Part shown: in pieces, positions 1 to 8,852 of the stretch
Layout: every line of letters begins with the position of its first letter
Position numbering within the stretch: the stretch's first letter is position 1
Origin: Chelatococcus asaccharovorans
Lineage (GTDB): Bacteria > Pseudomonadota > Alphaproteobacteria > Rhizobiales > Beijerinckiaceae
DNA: 64,000 bases
NCBI RefSeq assembly: GCF_003201475.1
Contig: NZ_QJJK01000002.1
Location: forward strand, 372,001 to 436,000
Direction: 5' to 3'
The notes under the pieces: model-generated
The model's database searches: none
Told to the model about the DNA's origin: nothing
Seen by the model: the letters and a program-made list of their open reading frames with translations, nothing else
Program-made: the position numbers and the translations under genes

Positions 1-177
1 GCGGCAGTTTCGCGGGGCGAAATTGGGCAGAGCGGCGCATTGTCTGGGGCGCCATGTTTGATACTCGAAAGTAACACTGCCACGCCTTGCGAAACAATCG
101 CTAGACGAAGAGCATTGCGCCAGCTTTGGCCATGACTCGTGCTATGGCAGATCATGGGGACCTGGGAGATCAGGACG
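1..177. other. Window edge, no gene assigned
   Basis: I recognise no gene here. A minus-strand frame is open from an ATG at 55 to the window edge (18 codons), but it has no convincing ribosome binding site and is too short to judge. The last bases carry the GGAGAT ribosome binding site of the tctB gene that follows. A tctC gene would be expected next to tctB, but nothing in these bases resembles one. Confidence 0.4.
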
Positions 178-633
178 ATGCGCGTTCGTCGGAGCAATCT
201 CGCATGTGGCGCAGTTTTCACGGGCGTCGGGCTGTTTTTTGGAATCAATGCGTTGCTGGGCCTGCCGATCGGTCACGCTGCAGCGATGGGGCCCGGATAT
301 TTCCCGATCGTCCTTGGCACAATTCTTTGCGCCCTTGGGACGGGCATCGCGCTCGCCGGAGAGGATCACGAGGCGCCGGCCCTGCCGCCTATCTCATGGC
401 GGGCGATCATACTCGTCACGGGCGCCGCGTTGTTCTTCGGGATGACCGCGCGCGGTCTCGGCATGGCGCCGTCGCTCCTCATCGCGACCTTCATGGCTGC
501 GATGGCAACGGGACAACTGACGCCGCGCAATGCGTCATTCCTCAGCATTGTCCTCACCCTCTTCAACATCGGCATTTTCGTGTTTGCGCTTCGGCTACCC
601 TACGCGATCATCGGACCCTGGCTCGGCTTTTAG
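178..633 (+). CDS. tctB: TctB-family small membrane subunit of a TTT transporter
   Basis: This is the small membrane subunit of a tripartite tricarboxylate transporter, about 151 residues with four hydrophobic segments. Near residues 30-45 it has the family stretch AAAMGPGYFPIVLG, and it ends with the family-like YAIIGPWLGF. The ATG at 178 is chosen because GGAGAT lies just upstream; an in-frame ATG at 139 would add a non-hydrophobic leader. tctA follows 120 bp downstream on the same strand. TctB works with TctA in the inner membrane, and a periplasmic TctC normally supplies the substrate. No tctC is seen beside this pair, so it lies outside the window or elsewhere. Confidence 0.88.
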   Translation: MRVRRSNLACGAVFTGVGLFFGINALLGLPIGHAAAMGPGYFPIVLGTILCALGTGIALAGEDHEAPALPPISWRAIILVTGAALFFGMTARGLGMAPSLLIATFMAAMATGQLTPRNASFLSIVLTLFNIGIFVFALRLPYAIIGPWLGF

Positions 634-753
634 GCGGGCGCCAAGGGTCGAAATAACGCGAATGCCCCTTGGTTCGGCGACGGCGCATCCCAGTCGCATT
701 TGCACATCGCATACTGAACCATATACGCTTCACGACCTGTCGGGAATTTGCCA

Positions 754-2259
754 ATGGATCTTTTCAGCAATCTTGCCCTTGGCTTTGGGACGGCGCTGAC
801 GCCAGGCAATCTCTTCTACTGCTTTGCTGGCGCATTGCTCGGAACCTTCATCGGCGTTCTGCCCGGTATTGGCCCGACAGCGACAATTGCCATGCTGCTG
901 CCCCTGACCTACTATTTGTCCCCGACCTCTTCGCTCATCATGCTCGCGGGGATATATTACGGGTCGCAATACGGTGGCTCGACCACGGCTATTCTGATGA
1001 ACCTCCCAGGAGAGGTGTCGTCGTCCGTCACCGCCATCGATGGCTACCAGATGGCGCGGCAGGGCAAAGCCGGGAAGGCACTCGCCATCGCGGCCATCGG
1101 CTCGTTCGTGGCGGGCACCTTCGCCACCTTCGTCATCGCGCTGGTCGCGATCCCCCTGACGCGGATCGCGCTGCAGTTCGGTGCTCCGGAGAACTTCTCC
1201 CTCGTGCTCCTGGGGCTCGTCACATCGACGGCCCTCGCGCATGGGTCCGTGGTCAAGGCCATGGCCATGATCGTGACGGGAATGCTATTCGGCATGGTTG
1301 GCACCGATGTCGATAGCGGCGCCTACCGCTTTACCTTCGGTGTCATCGACCTGACCGACGGCCTCAGTATCGTCGCCGTCGCACTCGGGATATTCGGCCT
1401 GGCCGAGACCATACGAAACGTCGAATCCATGCCGGTGAGTGGTTCGGGGACCGCCCCGATCACCAGCCTCATGCCGCGGTGGAGCGACATCCGTGAATCC
1501 ATGGGCGCGATCGTCCGCGGAACCTGTCTCGGCACGGTCCTTGGCACGCTGCCGGGCGGCGGCTCAATCCTCTCTGCCTTCTTTTCCTACACGGTGGAGA
1601 AGCGGCTGTCCAAACACCCCGAGCGCTTTGGCAAGGGAGCGATTCAGGGCGTCGCTGGCCCGGAATCCGCCAACAATGCCGGCGCCCAGACCTCCTTCAT
1701 CCCGATGCTGACGCTCGGCATTCCGTCTCACCCCTTGATGGCCCTGATGATCGGTGCCCTGATGATCCAGGGCATATCGCCCGGCCCCAATGTGGTGCGA
1801 GACCAGCCGGCGTTGTTCTGGGGCGTCATTGCGTCCATGTGGATCGGCAATGCCATGCTGATCATCATCAACCTGCCGCTTGTCGGGCTGTGGGTGTCGC
1901 TCCTGAAGATTCCGTACCGGCTTCTCTTGCCGGCGATCGTCATCTTCTCGGCGATCGGCGTGTTCACCGTATCCAACAACGGGTTCGACGTGGCGATCCT
2001 CGCGCTGTTCGGCCTGATCGGCTATGGACTTCACCGCCTGCAGTGCGAACCGGCGCCGTTCCTGATGGGGTTCGTCCTGGGTGGACCGCTCGAGGAGCAC
2101 TTCCGACGCGCGATGGTCTTCTCGGACGGCGATCCGAGCATTTTCATACGCCAGCCCATCAGCGCAGGCTTGCTCGCCCTCGCCGCGCTGGTCCTCGTCA
2201 TGGTGTCCCTGCCGGCCATCACCCGCAAGCGTGAAGAGATCTTTACCGAGGAAACCTGA
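754..2259 (+). CDS. tctA: TctA-family large membrane subunit of a TTT transporter
   Basis: The large integral membrane subunit of a TTT carboxylate transporter, 501 residues and normal for the family. Family signatures are present: GVLPGIGPTATIAMLLPLTY near residue 40, YYGSQYGGSTTAILMNLPGE near residue 75, and PGGGSILSAF with GPESANNAGAQTSFIPMLTL near residues 265-330. The C-terminal half alternates hydrophobic helices with short loops. The ATG at 754 is preferred over an upstream TTG at 748 because it gives the typical start MDLFSNLALGF. It is cotranscribed with tctB and probably with the SDR gene 59 bp downstream. The substrate cannot be read from sequence; citrate-like and other carboxylates are typical of the family. 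Confidence 0.93.
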   Translation: MDLFSNLALGFGTALTPGNLFYCFAGALLGTFIGVLPGIGPTATIAMLLPLTYYLSPTSSLIMLAGIYYGSQYGGSTTAILMNLPGEVSSSVTAIDGYQMARQGKAGKALAIAAIGSFVAGTFATFVIALVAIPLTRIALQFGAPENFSLVLLGLVTSTALAHGSVVKAMAMIVTGMLFGMVGTDVDSGAYRFTFGVIDLTDGLSIVAVALGIFGLAETIRNVESMPVSGSGTAPITSLMPRWSDIRESMGAIVRGTCLGTVLGTLPGGGSILSAFFSYTVEKRLSKHPERFGKGAIQGVAGPESANNAGAQTSFIPMLTLGIPSHPLMALMIGALMIQGISPGPNVVRDQPALFWGVIASMWIGNAMLIIINLPLVGLWVSLLKIPYRLLLPAIVIFSAIGVFTVSNNGFDVAILALFGLIGYGLHRLQCEPAPFLMGFVLGGPLEEHFRRAMVFSDGDPSIFIRQPISAGLLALAALVLVMVSLPAITRKREEIFTEET

Positions 2260-2318
2260 GCCAGCCGCACGAGCCGCAAGGGCAGCCGCGGCGGGCCCCA
2301 TCCGCAGAGGAAAGCACC

Positions 2319-3170
2319 ATGTCCCACGACCAGCCGCCTCCCGTCTGGCTCATCACCGGCTGTTCCACCGGCTTCGGGCGCGAGCTCGCTACAGAGGTCG
2401 CGCAAGCGGGCCATCGCCTTTGCGCAACGGCCCGTCGCCCGGAGGATCTAGACGCCCTGGCCGACCGCTATCCCGGGAGCATCCTCACGACGGCGCTCGA
2501 CGTGACCCGCCAGGATCAGATCGAGGCCGCCGTCGCGGCCGCCACGGCCCGCTTCGGCAGGATCGATATTCTCGTCAACAATGCAGGCTTCGGCTATGTA
2601 TCGACCGTCGAGGACGGCGACGAGCGGCAGATCCGGGCCATGTTCGACACCAATGTATTCGGCCTTTTTGCGCTCTGCCGCGCGGTCATTCCCGGTATGC
2701 GGGCGCGTCGGCACGGCCATATCATCAACATCACATCGATCGCAGGGCTGAACGGCAATCCCGGCACAGGCTATTACGCGGCGACGAAACATGCCGTCGA
2801 AGGTGTCTCCGATGCGCTGATGCATGAGCTCACACCCTTCGGCATCCATGTCACCTGTGTCGAGCCCGGCCCCTTCCGCACCGATTTCGCCGGTCGCTCG
2901 CTGAAGGAAACACCTGTGTCGGCGCCGGGGTACGACTCCGCCCAGCAACGGGCCACATCAATCCGCGCCAGTTCAGGGCATCAGGCGGGCGACCCCGCGA
3001 AGGCCGCCACCATCATCAGATCGATTGCCCTGAGCGCATCGCCACCGCGCCATCTCCTGCTCGGCCGGAAGGCGCTGGAGACCGCGCGCGAGAAGATCGC
3101 ACGGCTCGCATCCGATATCGACAGGTTCGAGAGCGTCACGCTAAGCGCTGATTATCCGCCTGGATCGTAA
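2319..3170 (+). CDS. SDR-family NAD(P)-dependent oxidoreductase
   Basis: A classical short-chain dehydrogenase/reductase of 283 residues. It has the nucleotide-binding TGCSTGFG near residue 14, NNAG near residue 87, the catalytic serine in ITSIAG and the YAATK (YxxxK) pair near residue 155. PGPFRTDFAG near residue 185 is the usual post-catalytic segment. The ATG follows GAGGAAAGCACC. It lies 59 bp after tctA on the same strand, so it probably oxidises or reduces the compound imported by that transporter, but no specific substrate is evident. The gene converges on the minus-strand tctA with 27 bp between them. Confidence 0.88.
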   Translation: MSHDQPPPVWLITGCSTGFGRELATEVAQAGHRLCATARRPEDLDALADRYPGSILTTALDVTRQDQIEAAVAAATARFGRIDILVNNAGFGYVSTVEDGDERQIRAMFDTNVFGLFALCRAVIPGMRARRHGHIINITSIAGLNGNPGTGYYAATKHAVEGVSDALMHELTPFGIHVTCVEPGPFRTDFAGRSLKETPVSAPGYDSAQQRATSIRASSGHQAGDPAKAATIIRSIALSASPPRHLLLGRKALETAREKIARLASDIDRFESVTLSADYPPGS

Positions 3171-3197
3171 CGCGACAGACGAGACGCAGGGCCGGCG

Positions 3198-4703
3198 CTA
3201 TTCCTCGACGAGGATGTCCTCGCGCCCCTTGCGCACTTTCGGAAACAGCATGACGAGCACCATGACGAGCGCGCCCAGCAACAGGGCGACGGCGATGGGG
3301 CTCGATACGAATTTCCACCAGTCGCCGTCACCCAGGATGAGCGTGCGGCGAAAATTGCTCTCCAGCGGGTCGCCGAGGACGAATCCCAGCAGGAGCGGCG
3401 CCGCCTCGAAGCCGAGCTTGGAAAGCACGAGCCCGACCACCCCGAAGGCCGCCATGAAATAGATGTCTTCCGGCAAGCGGTTCACGGAATAAAGCCCGAT
3501 ACAGCAGAACAGGATGATCGCCGGAAACAACAGGCGATAGGGAACCTTCAGAAGCGATACCCAAATGCCGATCAACGGCAGATTGATGACGAGAAGCATG
3601 GCATTGCCGATCCACATGGACGCAACCATGCCCCAGAACAGATCCGGGTTCTTGGTGAAAACCTGCGGCCCGGGAACGATGCCCTGGATCGTCAAGGCGC
3701 CGAGCATGAGGGCCATCACCGCATTCGGCGGGAGGCCCAGGCTGAGCAGAGGAATGAAACAGGTCTGTGACGCGGCATTGTTGGCCGCCTCCGGTCCCGC
3801 GACGCCTTCAGGAGCGCCGCGGCCGAAGCGGCTGGGGTCCCGCGCGAGCTTCTTTTCCATGACATAGGATGCGAAGGGCGCCAGAAGGGTCCCGCTGCCG
3901 GGAAGAACGCCCAGCAAGGAACCGATCACCGTCCCGCGGGCTGCGGGCCCCGCCGAGCGCCTGATCTCGTCGCGGCTCGGCCACAGCCGCCCGATCGTCG
4001 ATTGGACAATCGGGCGATCATCCGCCTTTTGCACGTTATGCAGGATCTCTCCAATGCCGAAAATGCCCATGGCAAGTATTGAAATGTTCAACCCCTCAAG
4101 CAGAGAGGGCAGCCCGAAGGTGAGCCTCTGGGCGCCCGTCTCCATGTCAGTGCCGACGGTTGCGAGGACTATTCCAAACAGGACGGCCAGTATGGCCTTG
4201 AGGAGGGAGCCACCCGCGAGCACGATGGCGAAGACGAGCCCGAGCACAATCAGCGCGAAATAATCCTCCGGTGCCAGGTAGAGTGCGACCTGGCCGAGCG
4301 GCTCTGCGAAGGTTCCGATGACAATCGTCGCGACGCAGCCGGCGACGAACGAGCTCAGGGCGGCGAGAGCGAGTGCGGCGCCGGCCCGCCCGGCCCGGGC
4401 CATTGCATTGCCATCGATGATGGTGACGATCGAGCCTGCTTCGCCGGGCATCCGCACCAGAATGGCGGTCGTCGACCCGCCATATTGGGCACCATAATAG
4501 ATCCCGGCGAGCATGATCATCGATCCCACGGGGGGAATGCCGAATGTAAACGGCAAGAGGATCGAAATCGTCGCGATCGGACCGATACCAGGCAGTACAC
4601 CAATGAGTGTACCGATCAGACAACCAAGCAAGCACAGCAGAAGGTTGTCAAAGGTGAGTGCAATCGAAAACCCAAGCCCGAGATCTGCGAGAAGCGATGT
4701 CAT
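3198..4703 (-). CDS. tctA: TctA-family large membrane subunit of a TTT transporter (second set)
   Basis: A second TctA paralogue, 501 residues. GVLPGIGPIATISILLPFTF, YYGAQYGGSTTAILVRMPGE, PGSGTLLAPFASYVMEKKL and GPEAANNAASQTCFIPLLSL mark the duplicated TctA core. It is the last gene of a minus-strand set tctC-tctB-tctA (15 bp from tctB), itself placed 54 bp behind a sialidase-like gene. The three TctA proteins of this window are clearly homologous but diverged over their whole length, so they are separate transporters rather than recent copies. The start is the ATG at 4703, giving MTSLLADLGLGFS. Confidence 0.93.
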   Translation of the reverse strand: MTSLLADLGLGFSIALTFDNLLLCLLGCLIGTLIGVLPGIGPIATISILLPFTFGIPPVGSMIMLAGIYYGAQYGGSTTAILVRMPGEAGSIVTIIDGNAMARAGRAGAALALAALSSFVAGCVATIVIGTFAEPLGQVALYLAPEDYFALIVLGLVFAIVLAGGSLLKAILAVLFGIVLATVGTDMETGAQRLTFGLPSLLEGLNISILAMGIFGIGEILHNVQKADDRPIVQSTIGRLWPSRDEIRRSAGPAARGTVIGSLLGVLPGSGTLLAPFASYVMEKKLARDPSRFGRGAPEGVAGPEAANNAASQTCFIPLLSLGLPPNAVMALMLGALTIQGIVPGPQVFTKNPDLFWGMVASMWIGNAMLLVINLPLIGIWVSLLKVPYRLLFPAIILFCCIGLYSVNRLPEDIYFMAAFGVVGLVLSKLGFEAAPLLLGFVLGDPLESNFRRTLILGDGDWWKFVSSPIAVALLLGALVMVLVMLFPKVRKGREDILVEE

Positions 4704-4718
4704 GGTTAAAACGCTCGA

Positions 4719-5228
4719 TCAAAAACTCAAACCGGGAATCATGACGATCGGCATCGTCAGCTTCAACGCGTAGCTGAACAGAGCCACGCTCGCCGCGATG
4801 AGAAGGATGGACACCATGAGGAGTTGGCGCAGTCGCAGATCCGGAGCAGCAAGACCGGACACGATGAGCGTGAGGAGACCAGCGATGGCATAGCCGAAGA
4901 GCGGCGCGATCAATCCGAAGCCGGCAACGGCCAGAACAACGAGCGCGAGCGGTCGAAGCGGCATCCGCTCGAGGCCAGGCCCATGTTTCACGAGCCCACG
5001 CGCCACCAGCACGACACCGCCCAGCATAATGCAATACGTACAGATGCGAGGAAACAACGCCGGTGAAAAGGTCGAATAGCTTGTCGTTGTTATCAGGGAG
5101 AGGGTGCGCAAGATCACCGCTGCGATCGCGATGACCACAAGGCCAGCAACCACATCCTGCGGGCCCCGCACCCATTGTCTTCCCGCGCTACCCACTGGCT
5201 GTTGCATCGCGTCCCCCGGGCCGGCCAT
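4719..5228 (-). CDS. tctB: TctB-family small membrane subunit of a TTT transporter (second set)
   Basis: A 169-residue TctB protein. After a polar leader of about 25 residues come four hydrophobic segments starting at VVAGLVVIAIAAVIL. The stretch FSPALFPRICTYCIML replaces the usual MGPGYFP, a common TctB variation. AAGGAG lies upstream of the ATG at 5228, four bases after the tctC stop, so translation is probably coupled. It partners the downstream TctA in the inner membrane. Confidence 0.85.
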   Translation of the reverse strand: MAGPGDAMQQPVGSAGRQWVRGPQDVVAGLVVIAIAAVILRTLSLITTTSYSTFSPALFPRICTYCIMLGGVVLVARGLVKHGPGLERMPLRPLALVVLAVAGFGLIAPLFGYAIAGLLTLIVSGLAAPDLRLRQLLMVSILLIAASVALFSYALKLTMPIVMIPGLSF

Positions 5229-5232
5229 CCGC

Positions 5233-6210
5233 TCACTCCTTCTGCAGCCCCGCGCGCTGGATCATCTCCGCCCATCGGGTCATTTCGGACCGTACGAAGG
5301 CGTCGGCTTCGGCCTGTGTCATCGCCGTTGGCTCGAGACCAAGCTGCCGCAGCCGGTCGCGGACCTTGTCGGACGTAAGGATGATCTTCGTCAGTTCCGC
5401 GTTAAGCTTGTCGAGGATGGGCTGCGGCGTGCCCGCCGGCGCGAAGACGGCGAGCATCGAATCCGTCACGACGTCCAGCCCTTGCTCACGCATTGTCGGG
5501 ACGTCCGGAAAGGCCTGCGTCCGTTTGGCCGTGGTCGTGGCGAGAAGGCGCATCTTGCCGGCCTCCACAGGTGCCCTTCCGCCGGCGATGTCGGTCACCA
5601 TGATGGGGAGCCGGCCACCGAGGAAATCCGTCGTCGCCTCGACCTGGCCCTTATAGGGCGCTTTCCGGATCGAGAAATCGCCCGCCCGCGCGAAGGTCTC
5701 GGCGGTGACGAGCACACTGCTCTGCCAGAAGGGAAAGACGAGCTTCCCGGGATTGGCTTTGCCATAGGCAACAACATCGGCGATCGATTTGAACGCACTC
5801 TCGGCCTGCACCGCAATCAGCCACGGGCTGCGACCGATTGAGGCGACCGGCACCAGATCCTTGAGCTGGTCCAGCAGCGGCGCCTTCATCAGGTTGGGAT
5901 TGAGGGAATAGGTGGATTGCGCGGTGAAGAGAAGCGTATAACCATCCGGCGCTGCCCGCGCGACGACCGCCGAGCCGATAGAACCATTGGCGCCAGGCCG
6001 TGCTTCCACCACGATCGATTGGCCGAGCGCCTTGCTCAGATCATCGGATACCGTGCGTGCGATGATATCGGTCCCGCCGCCGGCGCCGAATGGCACGATC
6101 ATGGTTATCGGACGGCTCGGATAGTTGTCCGCCGCGGACGTGCCCGGCAGCGCCGCAAGACCGATCGCCCCTGTCAACACGATGGCCAGGGACTTTGAGA
6201 GTGAGATCAT
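5233..6210 (-). CDS. tctC: Bug/TctC periplasmic binding protein of a TTT transporter
   Basis: An extracytoplasmic solute receptor of the Bug family, 325 residues, which is the family norm. It has a Sec signal peptide (positive MISLSKS, then a hydrophobic core ending near ALPGTSAA at residue 26). The mature protein opens with YPSRPITMIVPFGAGGGTD, the Bug beta-strand and anion-binding loop. ARPGANGSIGSAVVARAAPD near residue 70 and PDVPTMREQGLDV near residue 240 are typical. GGAGGAACCCC just precedes the ATG at 6210. It delivers the substrate to the TctAB pair directly downstream; a sialidase-like gene lies 54 bp upstream. Bug proteins bind diverse carboxylates, and the ligand is not predictable here. 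Confidence 0.92.
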   Translation of the reverse strand: MISLSKSLAIVLTGAIGLAALPGTSAADNYPSRPITMIVPFGAGGGTDIIARTVSDDLSKALGQSIVVEARPGANGSIGSAVVARAAPDGYTLLFTAQSTYSLNPNLMKAPLLDQLKDLVPVASIGRSPWLIAVQAESAFKSIADVVAYGKANPGKLVFPFWQSSVLVTAETFARAGDFSIRKAPYKGQVEATTDFLGGRLPIMVTDIAGGRAPVEAGKMRLLATTTAKRTQAFPDVPTMREQGLDVVTDSMLAVFAPAGTPQPILDKLNAELTKIILTSDKVRDRLRQLGLEPTAMTQAEADAFVRSEMTRWAEMIQRAGLQKE

Positions 6211-6264
6211 GGGGTTCCTCCAAAGTCTTATGTTATTTTATGTGTTCGACGCGGCGGCCGTCGT

Positions 6265-6612
6265 TCAATCGGGCCTGAAGAATGTTCTGGCGATATGGCG
6301 GACGCCGCCGTTGAGCTGAATGGGGTCGTCGCGCGTATTCATGTAATAGGTGGTCAGCAACAGTCCTGGCTTGACCTCGATGACGCGGGGGTAGCCAAGG
6401 TCCCAGCTGCCGCCGTCGTCGCGCAGGATGAGCTCGGAGCCCCAGCTGCGACCGCCGTCTTCGCTGACGCGAGCACGGATGCCATAGGGCGCGAGACGAT
6501 AGCCGTAGACACAGACAATGCGGCCGTCGGCCATTTCGACGATGTCGCCCGGCGCGCCCCAATCATTGACCCGCGACAGGAAATGCCAGGTGCGCCCGCC
6601 GTCCTCGCTTTC
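6265..6612 (-). repeat. Inverted repeat arm A: 3' end of sialidase-like gene 1
   Basis: These 348 bp pair with 10205-10552 in opposite orientation. About 150 bp (6386-6535 against 10283-10432) are identical base for base by eye, including wobble positions. The rest differs at scattered sites. The upstream parts of the two genes are much more diverged. Confidence 0.9.
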
Positions 6613-7437
6613 AAACATCTCCGTCCAGAGCACGCTCGTCGGATCCCGTTGCGAACGCATGGAGCAGAGGATCCGCCCGTTCCTGAGCGGCAGAGGGCAG
6701 GGGTAGAAATAGCGATGCGCGCCAAAACGCGGACTGCCCTGCTTGGCGCTGACGGCGGTGCCGTCATCCTGTTCCGGCGTGATGAAGGACAGGAATTGCC
6801 AGGACTGGCCGCCGTTGGCACTGGCATAGACGAGCGGCCGGCGCGTCCAGCCGTCGGGGGTGACGCTGGTCAGGGCGATCAAGCTGACGCCGTCGGAGCG
6901 AACGGATGTGGAGCCCTGGCCGGAAAGGGAATGCAGCCCCCCGAGGGGCAGGACGACCGGCCGGCGCCACGAGCGTCCGCCATCCGACGAGAGAGAGATC
7001 CAGGGACGGGCGGTCGGCACGAAATGCGCCGGCACGGCCCCGGAAAGGATGAAGACGTTCTTGTCCAGAAAGTCGACAGGCTCCTCCTGACCGTAGTCAG
7101 GCGGGCCGTTTGCCGCAATGTCCTCGGCAGACGTCGACATGTCGAAGACCGTTCGGAGAGAAGCCTCATCCCATGACTCCCCACCATCCGAAGACCGGAT
7201 GGTGGACACGCGGCCGCGTGACACCGACAGCATGTCGTGGTGCACATCATCGGGACTGGTGTAGACGCAGTCGTTGCGCGTGAACGCAGCCACGACATCG
7301 CCATCCGCCCCAAGCCACAGGCCCCCGAGAAAGGCCCAGGCCGCGAACTCGCTGTCGTTGCGATAGACAATGCCGTGTCTGGCATCTTGGACGGGCCTGG
7401 GGCGCTGGAAACGATTTGCCATCATAGTCCTGTTCAT
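6265..7437 (-). CDS. Sialidase-like beta-propeller protein (BNR repeats), copy 1
   Basis: A sialidase-superfamily six-bladed beta-propeller protein of about 390 residues. At least four Asp-box motifs (S/T-x-D-x-G-x-x-W) are visible: SSDGGESW, SSDGGRSW, SEDGGRTW and SEDGGRSW, with SANGGQSW as a degenerate fifth. There is no signal peptide, so it is probably cytoplasmic. I could not confirm the catalytic arginine triad and Tyr/Glu pair of true sialidases, so hydrolysis of sialic acid should not be assumed. The start could be ATG 7437, 7425 or 7422. It sits between a bicupin gene and tctCBA on the same strand. Its last 348 bp are almost identical to the second copy at 10205-10552. Confidence 0.8.
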   Translation of the reverse strand: MNRTMMANRFQRPRPVQDARHGIVYRNDSEFAAWAFLGGLWLGADGDVVAAFTRNDCVYTSPDDVHHDMLSVSRGRVSTIRSSDGGESWDEASLRTVFDMSTSAEDIAANGPPDYGQEEPVDFLDKNVFILSGAVPAHFVPTARPWISLSSDGGRSWRRPVVLPLGGLHSLSGQGSTSVRSDGVSLIALTSVTPDGWTRRPLVYASANGGQSWQFLSFITPEQDDGTAVSAKQGSPRFGAHRYFYPCPLPLRNGRILCSMRSQRDPTSVLWTEMFESEDGGRTWHFLSRVNDWGAPGDIVEMADGRIVCVYGYRLAPYGIRARVSEDGGRSWGSELILRDDGGSWDLGYPRVIEVKPGLLLTTYYMNTRDDPIQLNGGVRHIARTFFRPD

Positions 7438-7561
7438 CTGATGCAGTCAGGGATCCGCGGGTGGACTGGTGGATTGTGGTTCCGTCGCGCGGTGTATCAC
7501 GCCAAAGACCATCATGCCGATCAACCGGAGCCCCGCTTCTGAGAGATCATCTACAGTTTCA

Positions 7562-7661
7562 GAGCATCTCCGGCCAGCACCAGCCCGCCGGAAGTGCTCC
7601 GAATTTTCTTCTACGTATTTGCTTCACGCGAACCGATTTTCACTTGGCGCGAAAAATGCTC
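7562..7661. repeat. Degenerate rhizobial-type palindromic mosaic repeat
   Basis: An imperfect hairpin with arms starting GAGCAT and ending TGCTC (about 7562-7608) is followed by TTCACGCGAACCGATTTTCA and a tail ending GCGAAAAATGCTCT. The second part resembles the sequence at 29899-29937. The element ends exactly at the stop codon of the bicupin gene and fills most of the 223-bp gap between bicupin and sialidase-like gene 1. Confidence 0.6.
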
Positions 7662-8575
7662 TATGCGCTTTTCTGCCAGGAAAGAAGCGTCCCCTTGGTC
7701 ACTGTTTTCGCGCCCTGCAGGTCCGGCATGGGATACTCCTTCTCGTTGATCACGAAGCCCGGCTTGCTGGCGAAATCGAGCCGCGGCGGACAGAAGATAT
7801 CGTAGAGTGAGGATTCTCCCTCGCCGACATCGCGCGATGTATGGACGACGTTGGCCGGGATGATGATGACGGAGGGCGTCGGGATCTCGTCATGATTGTC
7901 AGGCCGCCAGTCCGCCAGATTGGCATTCCACGGCCAGCGCAGATGATGGATCCACCGACCATGGAGTGTAAGCGACGCCTGTTCGAAGTCTTCGTGCCAG
8001 TGCGGACTGAGCGCTGTCGTATCCCGCCGCGTATGATAATGCGCGAAGAGGTTGACCATCATATTCGTGGAGCGGAACAGCCGCGGCTGGATGCGCTCGC
8101 CGTTCGGGTCGGCATAGGGCGCCAACGGATAATGACGCAGCTTGAAACCACCAACGGGATCCGGCCAGGGTTCGACGGGGGCGAGTTCTGGAGCACCGTC
8201 GGCGTATGTGGCGGCGTTCCAGGCCTTGTCCAGGAGATCCGTCGCATTGCTGGTGATGATCCGGGCGATCAAGCCTTCCGTTCGCGCGGTGATCGTGCTC
8301 GGGCCGGGCGGCACGATGGTGAGCGAATCGTCGCCGAGTTCGACCTCTTCATCCGCAGTTTTGATTGTCGCCTGCGTCCCAGGCGGCAGGATAACCATGT
8401 ATTCATCAGCATTATTCTCGCGCGTCAGCTTGGCGCCGGGCTTCACCCGCGAAACCGCCACGACGAAATTGCCGCCGCGCGTGATCCACGTCTGCGTACC
8501 GGCGTCATCTGTCTCCTGCGGCTTCATGGTGTCGAAACAGGCGACCGATGCCTGACGTGCTGCATTCTCCGTCAC
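7661..8575 (-). CDS. Bicupin-domain protein
   Basis: A protein of 304 residues with two beta-barrel halves typical of bicupins. The second half carries the metal-binding pattern SPHWHEDFEQ near residue 195 with a distant histidine in NVVHTS near residue 250, that is HxHxxxE plus H. The first half lacks obvious histidine ligands. The GTG at 8575 is chosen because AAGGAG lies 7 bases upstream; the frame stays open further upstream but with no ribosome binding site. It is the first gene of the minus-strand train with sialidase-like gene 1 and tctCBA. Bicupins include dioxygenases, isomerases and decarboxylases of small acids; the reaction is not assigned. Confidence 0.8.
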   Translation of the reverse strand: MTENAARQASVACFDTMKPQETDDAGTQTWITRGGNFVVAVSRVKPGAKLTRENNADEYMVILPPGTQATIKTADEEVELGDDSLTIVPPGPSTITARTEGLIARIITSNATDLLDKAWNAATYADGAPELAPVEPWPDPVGGFKLRHYPLAPYADPNGERIQPRLFRSTNMMVNLFAHYHTRRDTTALSPHWHEDFEQASLTLHGRWIHHLRWPWNANLADWRPDNHDEIPTPSVIIIPANVVHTSRDVGEGESSLYDIFCPPRLDFASKPGFVINEKEYPMPDLQGAKTVTKGTLLSWQKSA

Positions 8576-8852
8576 CCTACTCTCCTTGCGAAATGCTCTG
8601 GCCTGTGCCGGATCCCGCCTTCTCTGCAGCGAAACCTCTCCAATGCACGGTAAGCAGGCCCCCCTCCCCTCGCCAACGGCTTTCAACGCTATTTCAATCA
8701 CCGAAAACAACGCGCCGGACTGCCTTCGCCGGCCAGTGATCCGACGTCATTTTCGACGGATGAAACAAGGGAAATCACTGCCTTGCGATCAGTATCGTCG
8801 CGATATCGTTGGCCGATCACATCGCTCCCAGATGATTTCACACGAGGACCAA
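8576..8852. promoter_or_regulatory. Divergent promoter region of the bicupin and SnoaL-like trains
   Basis: This 277-bp gap lies between two divergently transcribed gene trains and must hold promoters for both. An inverted repeat CAGTGAT (8734-8740) / ATCACTG (8774-8780) encloses a smaller ATCCG / CGGAT pair, a possible operator. I see no clear sigma-70 promoter. The IclR-type regulator at 11646 is the obvious candidate to act here, by position only. Confidence 0.4.

Noticed and set aside
1-55. A minus-strand gene starting at 55 and leaving the window
   Set aside because: Only 18 codons, no ribosome binding site, no recognisable motif.
6265-7437. Calling the BNR proteins true sialidases
   Set aside because: Asp boxes are clear, but I could not verify the arginine triad and catalytic Tyr/Glu. 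There is no secretion signal and no sialic acid genes nearby.
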